Positions 8,030-17,943 are shown, counted from the first letter of the stretch. The stretch: 64,000 bases of DNA from an uncultured Lachnospiraceae bacterium (GCA_910585995.1 CAJUGG010000045.1:1-64000); one strand, 5' to 3'. Translations and numbers: made by a program. The notes: generated by a model from the sequence alone, not told the origin.

Positions 8030-8275
8030 TATAAAAGCTGTGACGAAGACAGTAGAAATGCATGGAAATTTTCAGCGAGCCAGGGAGGGTGAGAGCCTGG
8101 TAAGAGTACAGGATTTTGAAGATCACTTCTGAGCTGCGGGCTGAAAGCGATGGTGAGTAGGTGCCGACGGAGTTCCTCCGTTACAGGGAGCGCATATGCT
8201 GGTATGTCGTAAGAGGTGGTAGATTTAAGAGGCTTATCCTGGCTTCGTCCTGTTACAGGGCGGAGCCTTTTAAAT
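8030..8275 (+). promoter_or_regulatory. T-box riboswitch (tRNA-Ile) upstream of ileS
   Basis: Typical stem I elements are present: TGACGAAGACAGTAG, then GCGAGCCAGGGA with GGTGAGAGCCTGG, and the specifier region GAAGATCACTTCTGAGCTG with ATC (8122-8124) as the isoleucine codon. The antiterminator region is AGAGGTGGTAGATTTAAG, a departure from the common GGGTGGNACCGCG. The terminator is GGCTTCGTCCTG/CAGGGCGGAGCC with TTTT at about 8240-8275. Uncharged tRNA-Ile should stabilise the antiterminator and allow ileS expression. Confidence 0.85.
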
Positions 8276-8295
8276 TTTAAGAGGAGGTAACAGAG

Positions 8296-11200
8296 ATGTA
8301 CAGTAAAGTGAATACGGACATGAATTTCGTGGAACGCGAAAAAAAAGTGGAACAATTCTGGAAAGAGCATGATACGTTTCAAAAGAGTATGGAACGTCGT
8401 AAAGATGGCCCTACCTATACGTTTTATGACGGTCCGCCTACGGCAAATGGAAAACCACATATCGGCCATGTGCTGACGCGCGTGATCAAAGATATGATCC
8501 CCAGATACCGTACGATGAAAGGGTATATGGTTCCAAGAAAGGCAGGCTGGGACACTCATGGGCTTCCGGTGGAGCTGGAAGTGGAGAAACTCTTAGGGCT
8601 GGACGGCAAAGAGCAGATCGAAGAGTATGGTCTGGCGCCATTTATTGATAAATGTAAGGAGAGCGTCTGGAAATACAAAGGCATGTGGGAGGATTTTTCA
8701 GGAACCGTTGGTTTCTGGGCAGATATGGATGATCCATATGTGACCTATCATGATGATTTTATCGAGTCGGAATGGTGGGCACTGAAGACGATCTGGGACA
8801 AGGGTCTTTTGTACAAGGGCTTTAAGATTGTGCCCTATTGTCCAAGGTGCGGGACGCCTCTGTCCTCTCATGAGGTGGCGCAGGGATACCGCGATGTCAA
8901 AGAACGTTCAGCGATTGCACGTTTTAAGGTGAAAGGGGAAGACGCTTATATCCTGGCATGGACCACCACACCGTGGACGCTGCCCTCTAATGTGGCACTC
9001 TGTGTCAATCCGGTAGAGGATTATGTGAAAGTAAAAGCAGCAGACGGCTATGTCTACTATCTGGCAGAAGCCCTCTTAGATACAGTGCTTGGAAAGCTTG
9101 GCACAGAAGAGACCAAGGCTTATGAGGTACTGGAGCATTATACAGGCAAAGACCTGGAATATAAAGAATATGAACCCCTGTTTACATGCGCGGCAGAAGT
9201 GGCCGAGAAACAGCATAAAAAGGGACATTATGTAACCTGCGATTCCTATGTAACGCTTACAGATGGTACAGGTGTAGTGCATATCGCACCAGCGTTTGGT
9301 GAGGATGATGCCAAAGTGGGACGTGCCTATGATCTGCCTTTTGTACAACTGGTGGACGGCAAAGGAAATATGACCGAAGAGACGCCGTTTGCCGGACTGT
9401 TTGTCAAGAAAGCGGATCCAGAGGTCTTAAAAGATCTGGATGCAAGAGGACTGCTCTTTGATGCGCCCAAGTTTGAGCATAGTTATCCGCACTGCTGGCG
9501 CTGTGACACTCCTTTGATCTACTATGCAAGAGAATCCTGGTTTATTAAGATGACAGCGGTTCGGGATGATCTGATCCGCAACAATAACAGCATCAACTGG
9601 ATTCCGGAAAGCATTGGAAAAGGCCGTTTTGGTGACTGGCTGGAAAATATCCAGGACTGGGGGATTAGCCGGAACCGTTACTGGGGTACGCCTCTGAATA
9701 TCTGGGAGTGCGAAGGATGCGGATATATGGAGAGCATCGGTTCTCGTCAGGAATTAAAAGAACGTAGCGGCGACGAGAAAGCCTTGACAGTAGAGCTGCA
9801 TCGCCCGTATGTGGACGAGATCACCTGTACTTGTCCGAAATGTCAGAAGACGATGAGGCGTGTGCCGGAAGTGATCGACTGCTGGTTTGACTCTGGTGCC
9901 ATGCCATTTGCCCAGCATCATTACCCATTTGAAAATAAACAGACGTTCGATGAGCAGTTTCCGGCGCAGTTTATCTCTGAAGCTGTGGACCAGACCAGGG
10001 GATGGTTCTATTCGCTGCTGGCAGAATCTACTTTATTATTTAACAAAGCACCTTATGAGAATGTTATCGTATTAGGGCACGTGCAGGATGAAAATGGACA
10101 GAAGATGAGTAAGTCCAAGGGAAATGCCGTGGATCCTTTTGATGCATTGGCTACTTATGGAGCGGATGCGATTCGCTGGTATTTCTATATCAACAGTGCC
10201 CCATGGCTGCCCAACCGTTTTCATGGCAAAGCAGTACAGGAAGGACAGCGGAAATTTATGGGTACGCTGTGGAATACGTACGCGTTCTTTGTACTGTATG
10301 CCAATATTGACGAGTTTGATGCGACAAAATATACACTGGATTATGAGTCTTTATCCATCATGGACCGCTGGCTTCTGTCCAAACTGAATACGGTGGTGGA
10401 CGCAGTGGATAAGAACCTGGAGAACTACCGTATTCCGGAAGCGGCGAGAGCTTTGCAGGATTTTGTGGATGAGATGAGCAACTGGTATGTGAGAAGGAGC
10501 CGGGAGCGCTTCTGGGCGAAAGGGATGGAGCAGGACAAGATCAACGCCTATATGACCCTGTATACTGCTTTGGTGACGATCGCAAAGGCTGCTGCGCCTA
10601 TGATTCCTTTTATGACAGAAGATATTTACCGGAATCTGGTGTGCAGTATCGACAAAGAAGCGCCGGAGAGCGTGCATTTATGCGATTTTCCACAGGTTCA
10701 CAGGGAGATGATCAGTGAAGAGTTAGAAGCGGCTATGGAGGAGATCTTAGATATCGTTGTGATGGGCCGCGCAGCCCGCAATACGGCCAATATCAAGAAC
10801 CGCCAGCCGATCCAGACCATGTATGTCCGTTCGAATATGGAGCTTTCTAACACTTATACGACGATTATCAAAGAGGAACTCAATGTAAAAGAGATCATCT
10901 TCAAAAAAGACCTCAGCGATTTTGTCGATTATACCTTTAAACCGCAGTTAAAGACGGTAGGACCAAAATACGGAAAGCTGTTAAATGGAATCCGCAGCCA
11001 TTTGTCTGCACTTGACGGAAGAAAAGCAATGGAGGAGCTGAATCAGGCAGGCAGTCTCTCATTTGACATCGATGGGCAGAACGTGGTATTATTAAAAGAG
11101 GATCTTCTTATTGATACGGCGCAGATGGAAGGATATGTGACAGAAGAGAATAGCCGTGTGACGGTGGTGCTGGACACAAACCTGAGTGAAGATCTGATTG

Positions 11201-11451
11201 AGGAGGGCTTTGTCCGCGAGATCATCAGTAAGATTCAGACCATGCGCAAGGAAGCCGGATTCGAGGTGATGGATAAGATTCATGTATTCTGCAGCGGCAA
11301 TGACCGGATCGCAGGCTATATGGAGCGTTACCGTGATGATATCCAAAATGATGTGATGGCATCAGATCTTCTCTTTGATACGGCAAAGGGATATGTAAAG
11401 GAATGGAATATCAACGGAGAATCCGTGACACTTGGCGTGGAAAAGCAGTAA
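8296..11451 (+). CDS. ileS: Isoleucyl-tRNA synthetase
   Basis: 1051 residues, the usual size for the long class Ia IleRS. The class I signatures are H55-I-G-H58 in GKPHIGHVLTR and KMSKS near 603-607. The editing domain (CP1) carries WTTTPWTLPSN near 220, and cysteine pairs (CPRCG; CWRCD; CEGCG; CTCPKC) lie in the CP and later regions. It charges tRNA-Ile in the cytosol and hydrolyses Val-tRNA-Ile. AAGAGGAGG is 8 bases before the ATG. Expression is controlled by the T-box just upstream. glgP begins 13 bases after the stop and may be read through. Confidence 0.98.
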   Translation: MYSKVNTDMNFVEREKKVEQFWKEHDTFQKSMERRKDGPTYTFYDGPPTANGKPHIGHVLTRVIKDMIPRYRTMKGYMVPRKAGWDTHGLPVELEVEKLLGLDGKEQIEEYGLAPFIDKCKESVWKYKGMWEDFSGTVGFWADMDDPYVTYHDDFIESEWWALKTIWDKGLLYKGFKIVPYCPRCGTPLSSHEVAQGYRDVKERSAIARFKVKGEDAYILAWTTTPWTLPSNVALCVNPVEDYVKVKAADGYVYYLAEALLDTVLGKLGTEETKAYEVLEHYTGKDLEYKEYEPLFTCAAEVAEKQHKKGHYVTCDSYVTLTDGTGVVHIAPAFGEDDAKVGRAYDLPFVQLVDGKGNMTEETPFAGLFVKKADPEVLKDLDARGLLFDAPKFEHSYPHCWRCDTPLIYYARESWFIKMTAVRDDLIRNNNSINWIPESIGKGRFGDWLENIQDWGISRNRYWGTPLNIWECEGCGYMESIGSRQELKERSGDEKALTVELHRPYVDEITCTCPKCQKTMRRVPEVIDCWFDSGAMPFAQHHYPFENKQTFDEQFPAQFISEAVDQTRGWFYSLLAESTLLFNKAPYENVIVLGHVQDENGQKMSKSKGNAVDPFDALATYGADAIRWYFYINSAPWLPNRFHGKAVQEGQRKFMGTLWNTYAFFVLYANIDEFDATKYTLDYESLSIMDRWLLSKLNTVVDAVDKNLENYRIPEAARALQDFVDEMSNWYVRRSRERFWAKGMEQDKINAYMTLYTALVTIAKAAAPMIPFMTEDIYRNLVCSIDKEAPESVHLCDFPQVHREMISEELEAAMEEILDIVVMGRAARNTANIKNRQPIQTMYVRSNMELSNTYTTIIKEELNVKEIIFKKDLSDFVDYTFKPQLKTVGPKYGKLLNGIRSHLSALDGRKAMEELNQAGSLSFDIDGQNVVLLKEDLLIDTAQMEGYVTEENSRVTVVLDTNLSEDLIEEGFVREIISKIQTMRKEAGFEVMDKIHVFCSGNDRIAGYMERYRDDIQNDVMASDLLFDTAKGYVKEWNINGESVTLGVEKQ

Positions 11452-11464
11452 AAGGAGGAAAAGG

Positions 11465-13930
11465 ATGGCCAAGCGAGAGTTTAACAAAGAATTTTTTATC
11501 AGAAGTGTGAAGTACAATGTGCGTACGTTGTTCCGCAGGGAGATCGAGGAGGCAAGTCAGCAGCAGATCTTCCAGGCAGTGGGATATGCGGTAAAGGATG
11601 CGATCATGGATGCCTGGATCGCTACCCAGAAAGAGTATGAAAAAAAAGATCCCAAGATTGTCTACTATATGTCCATGGAGTTTTTGATGGGTCGTGCGCT
11701 GGGTAACAATTTGATTAACCTTACGTTTTATGACGAGGTGAAAGATGCATTAGAAGAGATCGGACTGGATCTGAATGTGATCGAGGATCAGGAGCCGGAT
11801 GCAGCACTTGGCAATGGCGGTCTTGGCCGTCTGGCTGCCTGCTTTTTGGATTCTCTGGCGACACTTGGATATGCAGCGTACGGCTGTGGTATCCGCTATC
11901 ACTATGGTATGTTTAAGCAGAAGATCGAGAAAGGCTATCAGGTGGAAGTGCCGGATATGTGGCTGAAGAACGGCAATCCTTTTGAACTTCGTCGTCCAGA
12001 GTATGCTAAGACTGTAAAATTCGGCGGATATGTCCGGATTGAAAATAAAGATGGCAAGAATCAGTTTATTCAGGAGGGATATCAGTCGGTACTGGCAGTG
12101 CCGGTGGATCTTCCGATCGTGGGTTATGGCAACAATGTGATCAACTGCCTGCGGATCTGGGATGCAGAGGCGATTAACTCTTTTGAGCTGAATCATTTTG
12201 ACAAGGGTGAGTACAATAAGGCGGTGGAGCAGGAGAACTTAGCCCGTAACCTGGTAGAGGTGCTCTATCCCAATGACAACCATATGGCAGGAAAAGAGCT
12301 GCGTCTGAAACAGCAGTATTTCTTTGTGTCTGCCAGTGTGCAGGCGGCAGTTGACCGCTATATGAGAGCACATGATGATGTGCACAAATTTTATGAAAAA
12401 GCTACTTTCCAGATGAATGACACGCATCCGACTGTAGCAGTGGCAGAGCTGATGCGCGTGCTGATGGATGAGTATGGACTGAATTGGGAGGAAGCCTGGG
12501 AGATAACGACCAAGACCTGTGCTTATACCAACCATACCATTATGTCTGAGGCGCTGGAGAAATGGCCGATTGAACTGTTCTCAAGACTGCTTCCGCGTAT
12601 CTATCAGATCGTGGAGGAGATCAACCGCAGATTTGTCATAGAGATTCAGAAAAAATATCCCAATGACTATGAGAAAGTCAAGAAGATGGCGATTATCATG
12701 GATGGCCAGGTGAAGATGGCGCATCTGGCGATTGCGGCTGGCTATTCTGTCAACGGTGTGGCAAGACTGCATACAGAGATCCTGAAGAACCAGGAGCTGA
12801 AAGACTTCTATGAGATGATGCCGCAGAAATTCAACAACAAGACCAACGGCATCACCCAGAGACGCTTCCTGCTCCACGGCAACCCGCTTCTGGCAAAATG
12901 GGTGACAACCCATGTGGGAGACGAGTGGATCACTGATCTGTCCAAGATCAAAGGATTGGTCGTCTATGCGGATGATGAAAAGGCACAGCATGAGTTTATG
13001 AATATCAAGTATCAGAACAAAGTGCGCCTTGCAAAATATATCAAAGAGCACAACGGTGTGGATGTGGATCCGCGCTCGATCTTCGATGTGCAGGTGAAGC
13101 GTCTGCATGAGTATAAGAGACAGCTTTTAAATATTCTCCATGTGATGTATCTGTACAACCAGATCAAAGAGCATCCGGAGATGGAATTTTATCCTAGGAC
13201 CTTTATCTTTGGTGCAAAAGCAGCAGCGGGCTATATGAGAGCAAAACTGACCATCAAGCTGATCAACTCCGTGGCAGATGTGGTCAACAACGATGCTTCG
13301 ATCAAAGGTAAGCTGAAAGTGGTATTTATCGAAGATTACAGAGTGTCCAATGCAGAGTGGATCTTTGCGGCGGCTGATGTGTCTGAGCAGATCTCCACGG
13401 CTTCCAAAGAAGCTTCTGGAACTGGCAATATGAAATTTATGTTAAATGGTGCTCTGACCCTTGGTACGATGGATGGAGCGAATGTGGAGATCGTGGAAGA
13501 AGTCGGTGCAGAGAATGCCTTTATCTTTGGTATGAGTTCTGACGAAGTCATCGAACTGGAGAAGAAAGGCGGCTATGATCCGTCACAGCTATTTAACACT
13601 GACCAGGATATCCGTCAGGTACTGATGCAGCTAATCAATGGGGCATTCTCTCCTAATGAGCCGGAGAGATTCCGTGAGCTGTACAACTCTCTGCTGATCG
13701 ACGGCGGCTACAACCGTCCTGACCCCTATTTTATCCTGAAAGACTTCCGCTCCTATGCCGAGGCACAGAAGCGCGTAGAGGCTGCTTACAGAGATGAAAA
13801 GGGCTGGGCAAGAAGTGCGATCCTGAATGTGGCTTGTTCTGGAAAATTCACTTCTGACCGTACTATCCAGGAGTATGTGGATGAGATCTGGAAGCTCGAT
13901 AAGGTAAAAGTTACGATTCCAAAGAGCTAA
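11465..13930 (+). CDS. glgP: Glycogen/maltodextrin phosphorylase
   Basis: About 821 residues (GT35). The ATG at 11465 is chosen because AAAGGAGGAAAAGG lies directly before it; an earlier in-frame ATG overlaps ileS and has no ribosome site. The pyridoxal-phosphate lysine is near residue 656 in EASGTGNMKFMLNGALTLGT, followed by the conserved TMDGANVEI. The enzyme releases glucose-1-phosphate from alpha-1,4-glucans in the cytosol. Its place behind ileS is not functionally obvious. A terminator follows at 13953-13997. Confidence 0.96.
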   Translation: MAKREFNKEFFIRSVKYNVRTLFRREIEEASQQQIFQAVGYAVKDAIMDAWIATQKEYEKKDPKIVYYMSMEFLMGRALGNNLINLTFYDEVKDALEEIGLDLNVIEDQEPDAALGNGGLGRLAACFLDSLATLGYAAYGCGIRYHYGMFKQKIEKGYQVEVPDMWLKNGNPFELRRPEYAKTVKFGGYVRIENKDGKNQFIQEGYQSVLAVPVDLPIVGYGNNVINCLRIWDAEAINSFELNHFDKGEYNKAVEQENLARNLVEVLYPNDNHMAGKELRLKQQYFFVSASVQAAVDRYMRAHDDVHKFYEKATFQMNDTHPTVAVAELMRVLMDEYGLNWEEAWEITTKTCAYTNHTIMSEALEKWPIELFSRLLPRIYQIVEEINRRFVIEIQKKYPNDYEKVKKMAIIMDGQVKMAHLAIAAGYSVNGVARLHTEILKNQELKDFYEMMPQKFNNKTNGITQRRFLLHGNPLLAKWVTTHVGDEWITDLSKIKGLVVYADDEKAQHEFMNIKYQNKVRLAKYIKEHNGVDVDPRSIFDVQVKRLHEYKRQLLNILHVMYLYNQIKEHPEMEFYPRTFIFGAKAAAGYMRAKLTIKLINSVADVVNNDASIKGKLKVVFIEDYRVSNAEWIFAAADVSEQISTASKEASGTGNMKFMLNGALTLGTMDGANVEIVEEVGAENAFIFGMSSDEVIELEKKGGYDPSQLFNTDQDIRQVLMQLINGAFSPNEPERFRELYNSLLIDGGYNRPDPYFILKDFRSYAEAQKRVEAAYRDEKGWARSAILNVACSGKFTSDRTIQEYVDEIWKLDKVKVTIPKS

Positions 13931-13952
13931 ATCATAAGATTATCAGATAATA

Positions 13953-13999
13953 AGATGGCTGGGGCTGTCCAAAACAGGACGCTTCAGCTATCTTTTTGT
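13953..13999 (+). terminator. Terminator after glgP
   Basis: AGATGGCTGGGGCTGTCC pairs with GGACGCTTCAGCTATCT across a five-base loop and ends in TTTTT. Confidence 0.85.
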
Positions 14000-14052
14000 A
14001 TGGTCATAGATCTGCCGCCTCCTGCATAGACTGATAGGAGGGTATCTATCCG

Positions 14053-14862
14053 ATGAAGCGATGGTTAAAAAATATAGCAGCGGTAGGTTTTTTGGTGTTG
14101 TTTCTTCCCTATACAGCGACACTTCTTCTGAGCGGCAAGCAGGGGATTCATAAGGAAGAGGCGCTGCCGCAGCTGGAATATCAGGTGTTGAATGTGCTGA
14201 TGCAGGAAGACACTTCCTGGATGCAGGAGAGTACGCTGGATCTGCTGGCAATTTTGTGCCGGACGGAGTGTGTCAGGCAAGGCGAAGAACCAAAGGGTTA
14301 TGAGACTGTGCAGGAATTATATGGTGCGCAGTATGAACGGCTCTATCAGGCAGTTGTCCGCACCCAGGGCCGGGTGATCACCATAGAGAACGAATACAAA
14401 GAACTTCCTTATCATGCGGTAAGTGCAGGGGTGACACGGGATGGACGTCTCTTAGGAGAAGAGTTTTCCTATGTGACCTCTGTCGCATGTAAGAAGGATC
14501 TGGAATCCGAATCGTATCTGCAGGTTCTGAATCTGACAGAAGAGGAACTGTGTGAGGTGCTAGAGACTGAGGTGAATGTGGAAGAACTCTCTCTCAGACG
14601 GGACAGCGCAGAGTATGTCACCCATGTAAAATATCAGGATCAGGAATGGCAGGGAGAGCAGTTTCGTGCACTTTTGCATCTGACTTCCAGTTGTTTTTAT
14701 ATGGAAGAGACTGAGCAGGGGATTCGTATCACGGTCAAAGGAAACGGTCATGGTTTTGGGATCAGCCTGTATACGGCGGATCAGATGGTACAAGATGGAA
14801 AAGAACTGGAAGAAATTGTTCAGACGTTCTATCAGGGTGCAGCGTGTATAACTATTTCCTAA
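14053..14862 (+). CDS. spoIID: SpoIID/LytB-type sporulation protein
   Basis: 269 residues with an N-terminal membrane anchor (about 9-28) and a SpoIID domain. YHAVSAGVTRDG (near 118) corresponds to the family's YHACSGG-type segment, and the C-terminal KGNGHGFGISLYTADQM is the hallmark GHGxGxS motif. SpoIID is a lytic transglycosylase that drives engulfment with SpoIIP and SpoIIM. The protein is shorter than B. subtilis SpoIID (~340 residues), as in many Lachnospiraceae, and the usual Cys of the first segment is Val-Ser. AGGAGGGTATCTATCCG precedes the ATG. It lies 31 bases before a SpoIIQ-like gene, matching the usual pairing. Confidence 0.85.
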   Translation: MKRWLKNIAAVGFLVLFLPYTATLLLSGKQGIHKEEALPQLEYQVLNVLMQEDTSWMQESTLDLLAILCRTECVRQGEEPKGYETVQELYGAQYERLYQAVVRTQGRVITIENEYKELPYHAVSAGVTRDGRLLGEEFSYVTSVACKKDLESESYLQVLNLTEEELCEVLETEVNVEELSLRRDSAEYVTHVKYQDQEWQGEQFRALLHLTSSCFYMEETEQGIRITVKGNGHGFGISLYTADQMVQDGKELEEIVQTFYQGAACITIS

Positions 14863-14893
14863 TCTGGTAAAAATAAGGACCAGAGGTGATGTT

Positions 14894-15727
14894 ATGCGTA
14901 GGAATCAAAAAGGATTTCTGATTGCACTGTGCCTTTGCATGCTTTCTATATCCGGAATCTTCGGAGTGTACCAGTATCGAAAGGGGTTGGCTTCAGAACC
15001 GCAGCCATCAGCTCCCAATCAGAGCGCCCAGACGGAGGAAGTACAAGAACCGGAGAAAGAAGCGGCAAATTCAGAAGGCACGATTGCTCAGGCAGATACC
15101 AAAGAGGAAGAAGCAGATCAGGCAAAAATTGAAACCGAAGAGGACATCTATGAGATAGGTGAAGCAGAACTGGCACAGGCAGAAGAGACAACGGAAGAGA
15201 AGCCTGTAGAGGAAAATCAGGAAGAAGCAAAAGAGGAGACGCAGGAGGAACAGGAGGAAGAGGAAAGCTCTGTGGAAACTTCCACAGATCAAGTGCAGAC
15301 GGATCATCTGGCTTTTTCAAAAGACAGCAGTCTGACCTGGCCGGTGGATGGCGATGTAATACTGAACTATAGTATGGATAAGAGTATCTATTTTTCCACA
15401 TTAAATCAGTATAAATATCATCCAGCCATTGTGATCAGCGCTCCGGTGGGCAGTGAAGTTCACTGTGCAGCCAGAGGAAAGGTAAGTCAGATCACAGTCA
15501 ATGAAGAGACGGGAACTACTCTTACCATGGACCTTGGAGACGGATATGAAGCAGTCTACGGACAGCTAAAAGAAGTATCGGTTGGTGAGGGAGATCTGGT
15601 GGAGACAGGAACACTTTTAGGCTATGTAAGTGAACCGACGAAATATTATACACTCGAAGGAAGCAATCTGTATTTCCAGATGCTCAAAGACAAAGAAGCA
15701 GTAAACCCAATGAGTTTTATTGAATAA
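14894..15727 (+). CDS. spoIIQ: SpoIIQ-like M23-fold protein, catalytically degenerate
   Basis: 277 residues: a transmembrane helix (about 7-26), a ~100-residue Glu/Gln-rich low-complexity linker, and a C-terminal LytM/M23 domain. The zinc motifs are altered. HPAIVIS stands where H-x-x-x-D is expected, so the Asp is lost. LYFQM stands where the H-x-H motif is expected. The fold signatures GSEVHCAARGKVSQI and GDGYEAVYGQL are kept. In B. subtilis SpoIIQ is likewise a non-enzymatic M23 protein that docks forespore to mother cell through SpoIIIAH. The position directly after spoIID supports this role. No enzymatic activity is expected. Confidence 0.82.
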   Translation: MRRNQKGFLIALCLCMLSISGIFGVYQYRKGLASEPQPSAPNQSAQTEEVQEPEKEAANSEGTIAQADTKEEEADQAKIETEEDIYEIGEAELAQAEETTEEKPVEENQEEAKEETQEEQEEEESSVETSTDQVQTDHLAFSKDSSLTWPVDGDVILNYSMDKSIYFSTLNQYKYHPAIVISAPVGSEVHCAARGKVSQITVNEETGTTLTMDLGDGYEAVYGQLKEVSVGEGDLVETGTLLGYVSEPTKYYTLEGSNLYFQMLKDKEAVNPMSFIE

Positions 15728-15736
15728 GCAAAAAAT

Positions 15737-15775
15737 ATGCCGGGGCTGTATGGATGTACAGTCCCGGTATTTTTA
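15737..15775. terminator. Bidirectional terminator between spoIIQ-like gene and hemolysin III gene
   Basis: ATGCCGGGGCTGTA and TACAGTCCCGGTAT form a 14-bp stem with two mismatches. TTTTT follows on plus, and the AAAAAA before it gives T on minus. The two genes converge here; the minus-strand stop at 15773 lies inside the T-run. Confidence 0.88.
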
Positions 15776-16426
15776 CATAAGAGCGATATAGAACATGACT
15801 ACAAAGTGACACATACTTCCTGCCATAACAAAGAGATGAAAGATCTCATGGGAGCCGAAATACTGGTGTCTGGCGTTGAACAGGGGAAGCTTCAGTGCAT
15901 AGATGACACCTCCTATTGTATAGATAATCCCTCCGGCCAGGAGCCACATAAATGCAGCGATTGGGAGAGAAGATACCAGAGGAACCATAGCAAGGACACA
16001 CAGCCAGCCCATGGAGATATAGATCAGAGAAGAGAACCATTTGGGGCAGGTGATCCAGAATGCTTTGATCAGGATACCTGCGACGGCTGTTCCCCATACA
16101 AGCGCCAGAAGGGGATAGCCGATGGAATCTTTCAGTGGAATCACACAGACAGGCGTGTAACTTCCGGCGATCAGGATAAAGATCATAATATGATCGATCT
16201 TGCGAAGCAGAAGATTCATCTTCTTGGAGATATTAAAAGTGTGATAGATGGTGCTGGCACCATATAAGAGAATCATACTGATGGCAAAGATGCCAAGTGC
16301 TGGTGCAGCTAATCGGTCCTGATTGGAAGCGGCGAGGATCAACAAGGGTGTGGATGCCATGGCAGCTAAGATCATGCCGATAAAGTGAGTCAGGGCGCTG
16401 CCCGGATCTTTGATAGATAATGTCAT
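15773..16426 (-). CDS. Hemolysin III/YqfA family membrane protein (PAQR-like)
   Basis: 217 residues with seven hydrophobic segments. Family signatures are SALTHFIGMI near the start, ASTIYHTF (about 57-64), RKIDHIMIFILIAGSYTPV (about 74-92), and HEIFHLFVMAGSMCHF near the C-terminus. The conserved His/Asp/Ser residues resemble the metal site of PAQR receptors and alkaline ceramidases. The cellular role is unknown despite the name. AAGGAGGAAC precedes the ATG. It is transcribed alone, convergent with the spoIID-spoIIQ pair. Confidence 0.88.
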   Translation of the reverse strand: MTLSIKDPGSALTHFIGMILAAMASTPLLILAASNQDRLAAPALGIFAISMILLYGASTIYHTFNISKKMNLLLRKIDHIMIFILIAGSYTPVCVIPLKDSIGYPLLALVWGTAVAGILIKAFWITCPKWFSSLIYISMGWLCVLAMVPLVSSLPIAAFMWLLAGGIIYTIGGVIYALKLPLFNARHQYFGSHEIFHLFVMAGSMCHFVVMFYIALM

Positions 16427-16550
16427 AATAGTTCCTCCTTAGATAAATAAATCTATATAATGTAGTATTAAAAACTATATAGTGTTTTATGTATATTATA
16501 ACTCATTATACAAAAAAAGCAAGTATAATTTGTAAAAAAATCAAAACAGA

Positions 16551-16579
16551 AAAAAGGCGGCCCTTTTTTGGACCGCCTT
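16551..16579 (-). terminator. Terminator of the NlpC/P60 gene
   Basis: On the minus strand AAGGCGGTCC pairs with GGGCCGCCTT around an A-rich loop and is followed by TTTTTTCTG. Confidence 0.85.
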
Positions 16580-16598
16580 GGTTCGCTTGGTTATGTAA

Positions 16599-17699
16599 TT
16601 AGAAGATTCTTCTTACTGCTAAGATATTCTTGTAGTTGGCCGGCGAAGTGTATTTGATGCCGGTTGCTGCGGTGCTGGCATGGACGATGGTATTGTTGCC
16701 CATATAGATCGCCACGTGACCGCTGTAGCAGATGATGTCGCCCGGCTGAGCATCTGCTAGGCTGACGCCATAGCCTGCGCTTCTAAGAGCACTGGAGCTG
16801 TGAGGAAGACCTACACCAAAGTTTGCATAGACACTCATAACAAATCCAGAACAGTCAGCGCCGTTTGTCAGGCTTGTCCCGCCATATACGTAAGGATTCC
16901 CCACAAACTGGGAAGCAAAGCTTGCAACTGCATTGCCGGTGGAGCTTCCGCCGCCATTGCCAAGTGCCGGAGCAGAACCTGATCCGGAAGAACCAGACTG
17001 GCTTCTGACCTTGGAGGCTGCTGCTTTCTGAGCTGCTTCTCTGGCTGCCGCTTCTTTTTCAAGACGGGCAAGCTCTTCTTCTTTGGACTCTGCATAGACA
17101 TAATCCGTTCTCAGTTCCACATAATCTTTGGAGACCCAGCCGTCGCCCTCTTCGATGGATACTTTGACAAAATCCTCTGTCTCATCGGTAACGACTAACT
17201 CCTCCTGCTGAGGAATCAGACCTAAGATCGGAGAATCTGTAGTGGCATCCTGACGGACTCTTAATGTCTCAGTAGTGACCACTGCCATCTTGGTGCCAGC
17301 TTCTTCAGCTAACTCTTCTGCTTCATAGCCGATGGCCACATAATCACCTTTTACATATCCGTGAACATTGCCGGAAGTGATCAGATACCATCCGTTTTCT
17401 TCTGCTTCTACCGTTCCTACGGATTTGTCATACAGCTTTCCGATGATCTCACCGTCTTCATTGGAAGCACTACGAACATTTACATAATCGTTCACATGAG
17501 CGATACAGAATCCTGTATAATTATTTTTAACTACTTCATCTAATACATTGGCCATCTCATCATCGGATGTGGTAGCCTCATCCAAAGAGCTGGTAATACC
17601 GCCGGCCAAAGCCAAGGAAATCTGTGCGGCATCAGCCTGCATCGGGGTAGTCAGCAACAAGCCTGCAACCAGGCAGAAAGATAAACTTTTCTTTATCAT
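16599..17699 (-). CDS. Secreted NlpC/P60 peptidoglycan hydrolase with two SH3 domains
   Basis: 366 residues from the ATG at 17699, which has CCTTGGAGG seven bases upstream; longer frames lack a site. A signal peptide (cleavage after MQADA, about residue 22) is followed by two bacterial SH3 repeats (about 60-125 and 135-200, each with an RVR/VRSA segment). Then come a coiled, Lys/Glu/Ala-rich linker, a Gly/Ser hinge, and an NlpC/P60 domain with catalytic Cys in GADCSGFVMSVYANFG (about 280) and His in SGHVAIYMG (about 326). It should cut gamma-D-Glu-diamino acid bonds outside the cell during growth or separation. Monocistronic. Confidence 0.93.
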   Translation of the reverse strand: MIKKSLSFCLVAGLLLTTPMQADAAQISLALAGGITSSLDEATTSDDEMANVLDEVVKNNYTGFCIAHVNDYVNVRSASNEDGEIIGKLYDKSVGTVEAEENGWYLITSGNVHGYVKGDYVAIGYEAEELAEEAGTKMAVVTTETLRVRQDATTDSPILGLIPQQEELVVTDETEDFVKVSIEEGDGWVSKDYVELRTDYVYAESKEEELARLEKEAAAREAAQKAAASKVRSQSGSSGSGSAPALGNGGGSSTGNAVASFASQFVGNPYVYGGTSLTNGADCSGFVMSVYANFGVGLPHSSSALRSAGYGVSLADAQPGDIICYSGHVAIYMGNNTIVHASTAATGIKYTSPANYKNILAVRRIF

Positions 17700-17870
17700 A
17701 TGTACCTCCAAGGTAGTTTTTACAAAATATATGTTAATTATTACGAATTTGTTACAAATCTCATGGCAATTATAACAATACATTACAGGTTTGTCAACTA
17801 AAAACGAAAGGCTTCTAAAGGAAAATCTAAGAATTTATCTTTTTTTTATAATTTTATAAGAAACTCCACA

Positions 17871-17919
17871 TTGACAAAGCGATAAAGGTTCTTTAAAATA
17901 AAGACGATAATGATTACTA
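17871..17919 (+). promoter_or_regulatory. Promoter and PerR-like box of the Fur-family gene
   Basis: TTGACA (17871-17876), 17 bases, TAAAAT (17894-17899). The start region overlaps CGATAATGATTACTA (17905-17919), which matches 10 of 14 positions of the PerR box TTATAATnATTATAA. This suggests autoregulation by the encoded protein. Confidence 0.65.
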
Positions 17920-17943
17920 CTATTAGATAAGGAGGAACCAGGG

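Noticed and set aside
14946..15401. Long minus-strand Pro/Ser-rich open frame
   Set aside because: It lies fully inside the spoIIQ-like gene, opposite its Glu/Gln-rich linker; low-complexity sequence keeps the other strand open.
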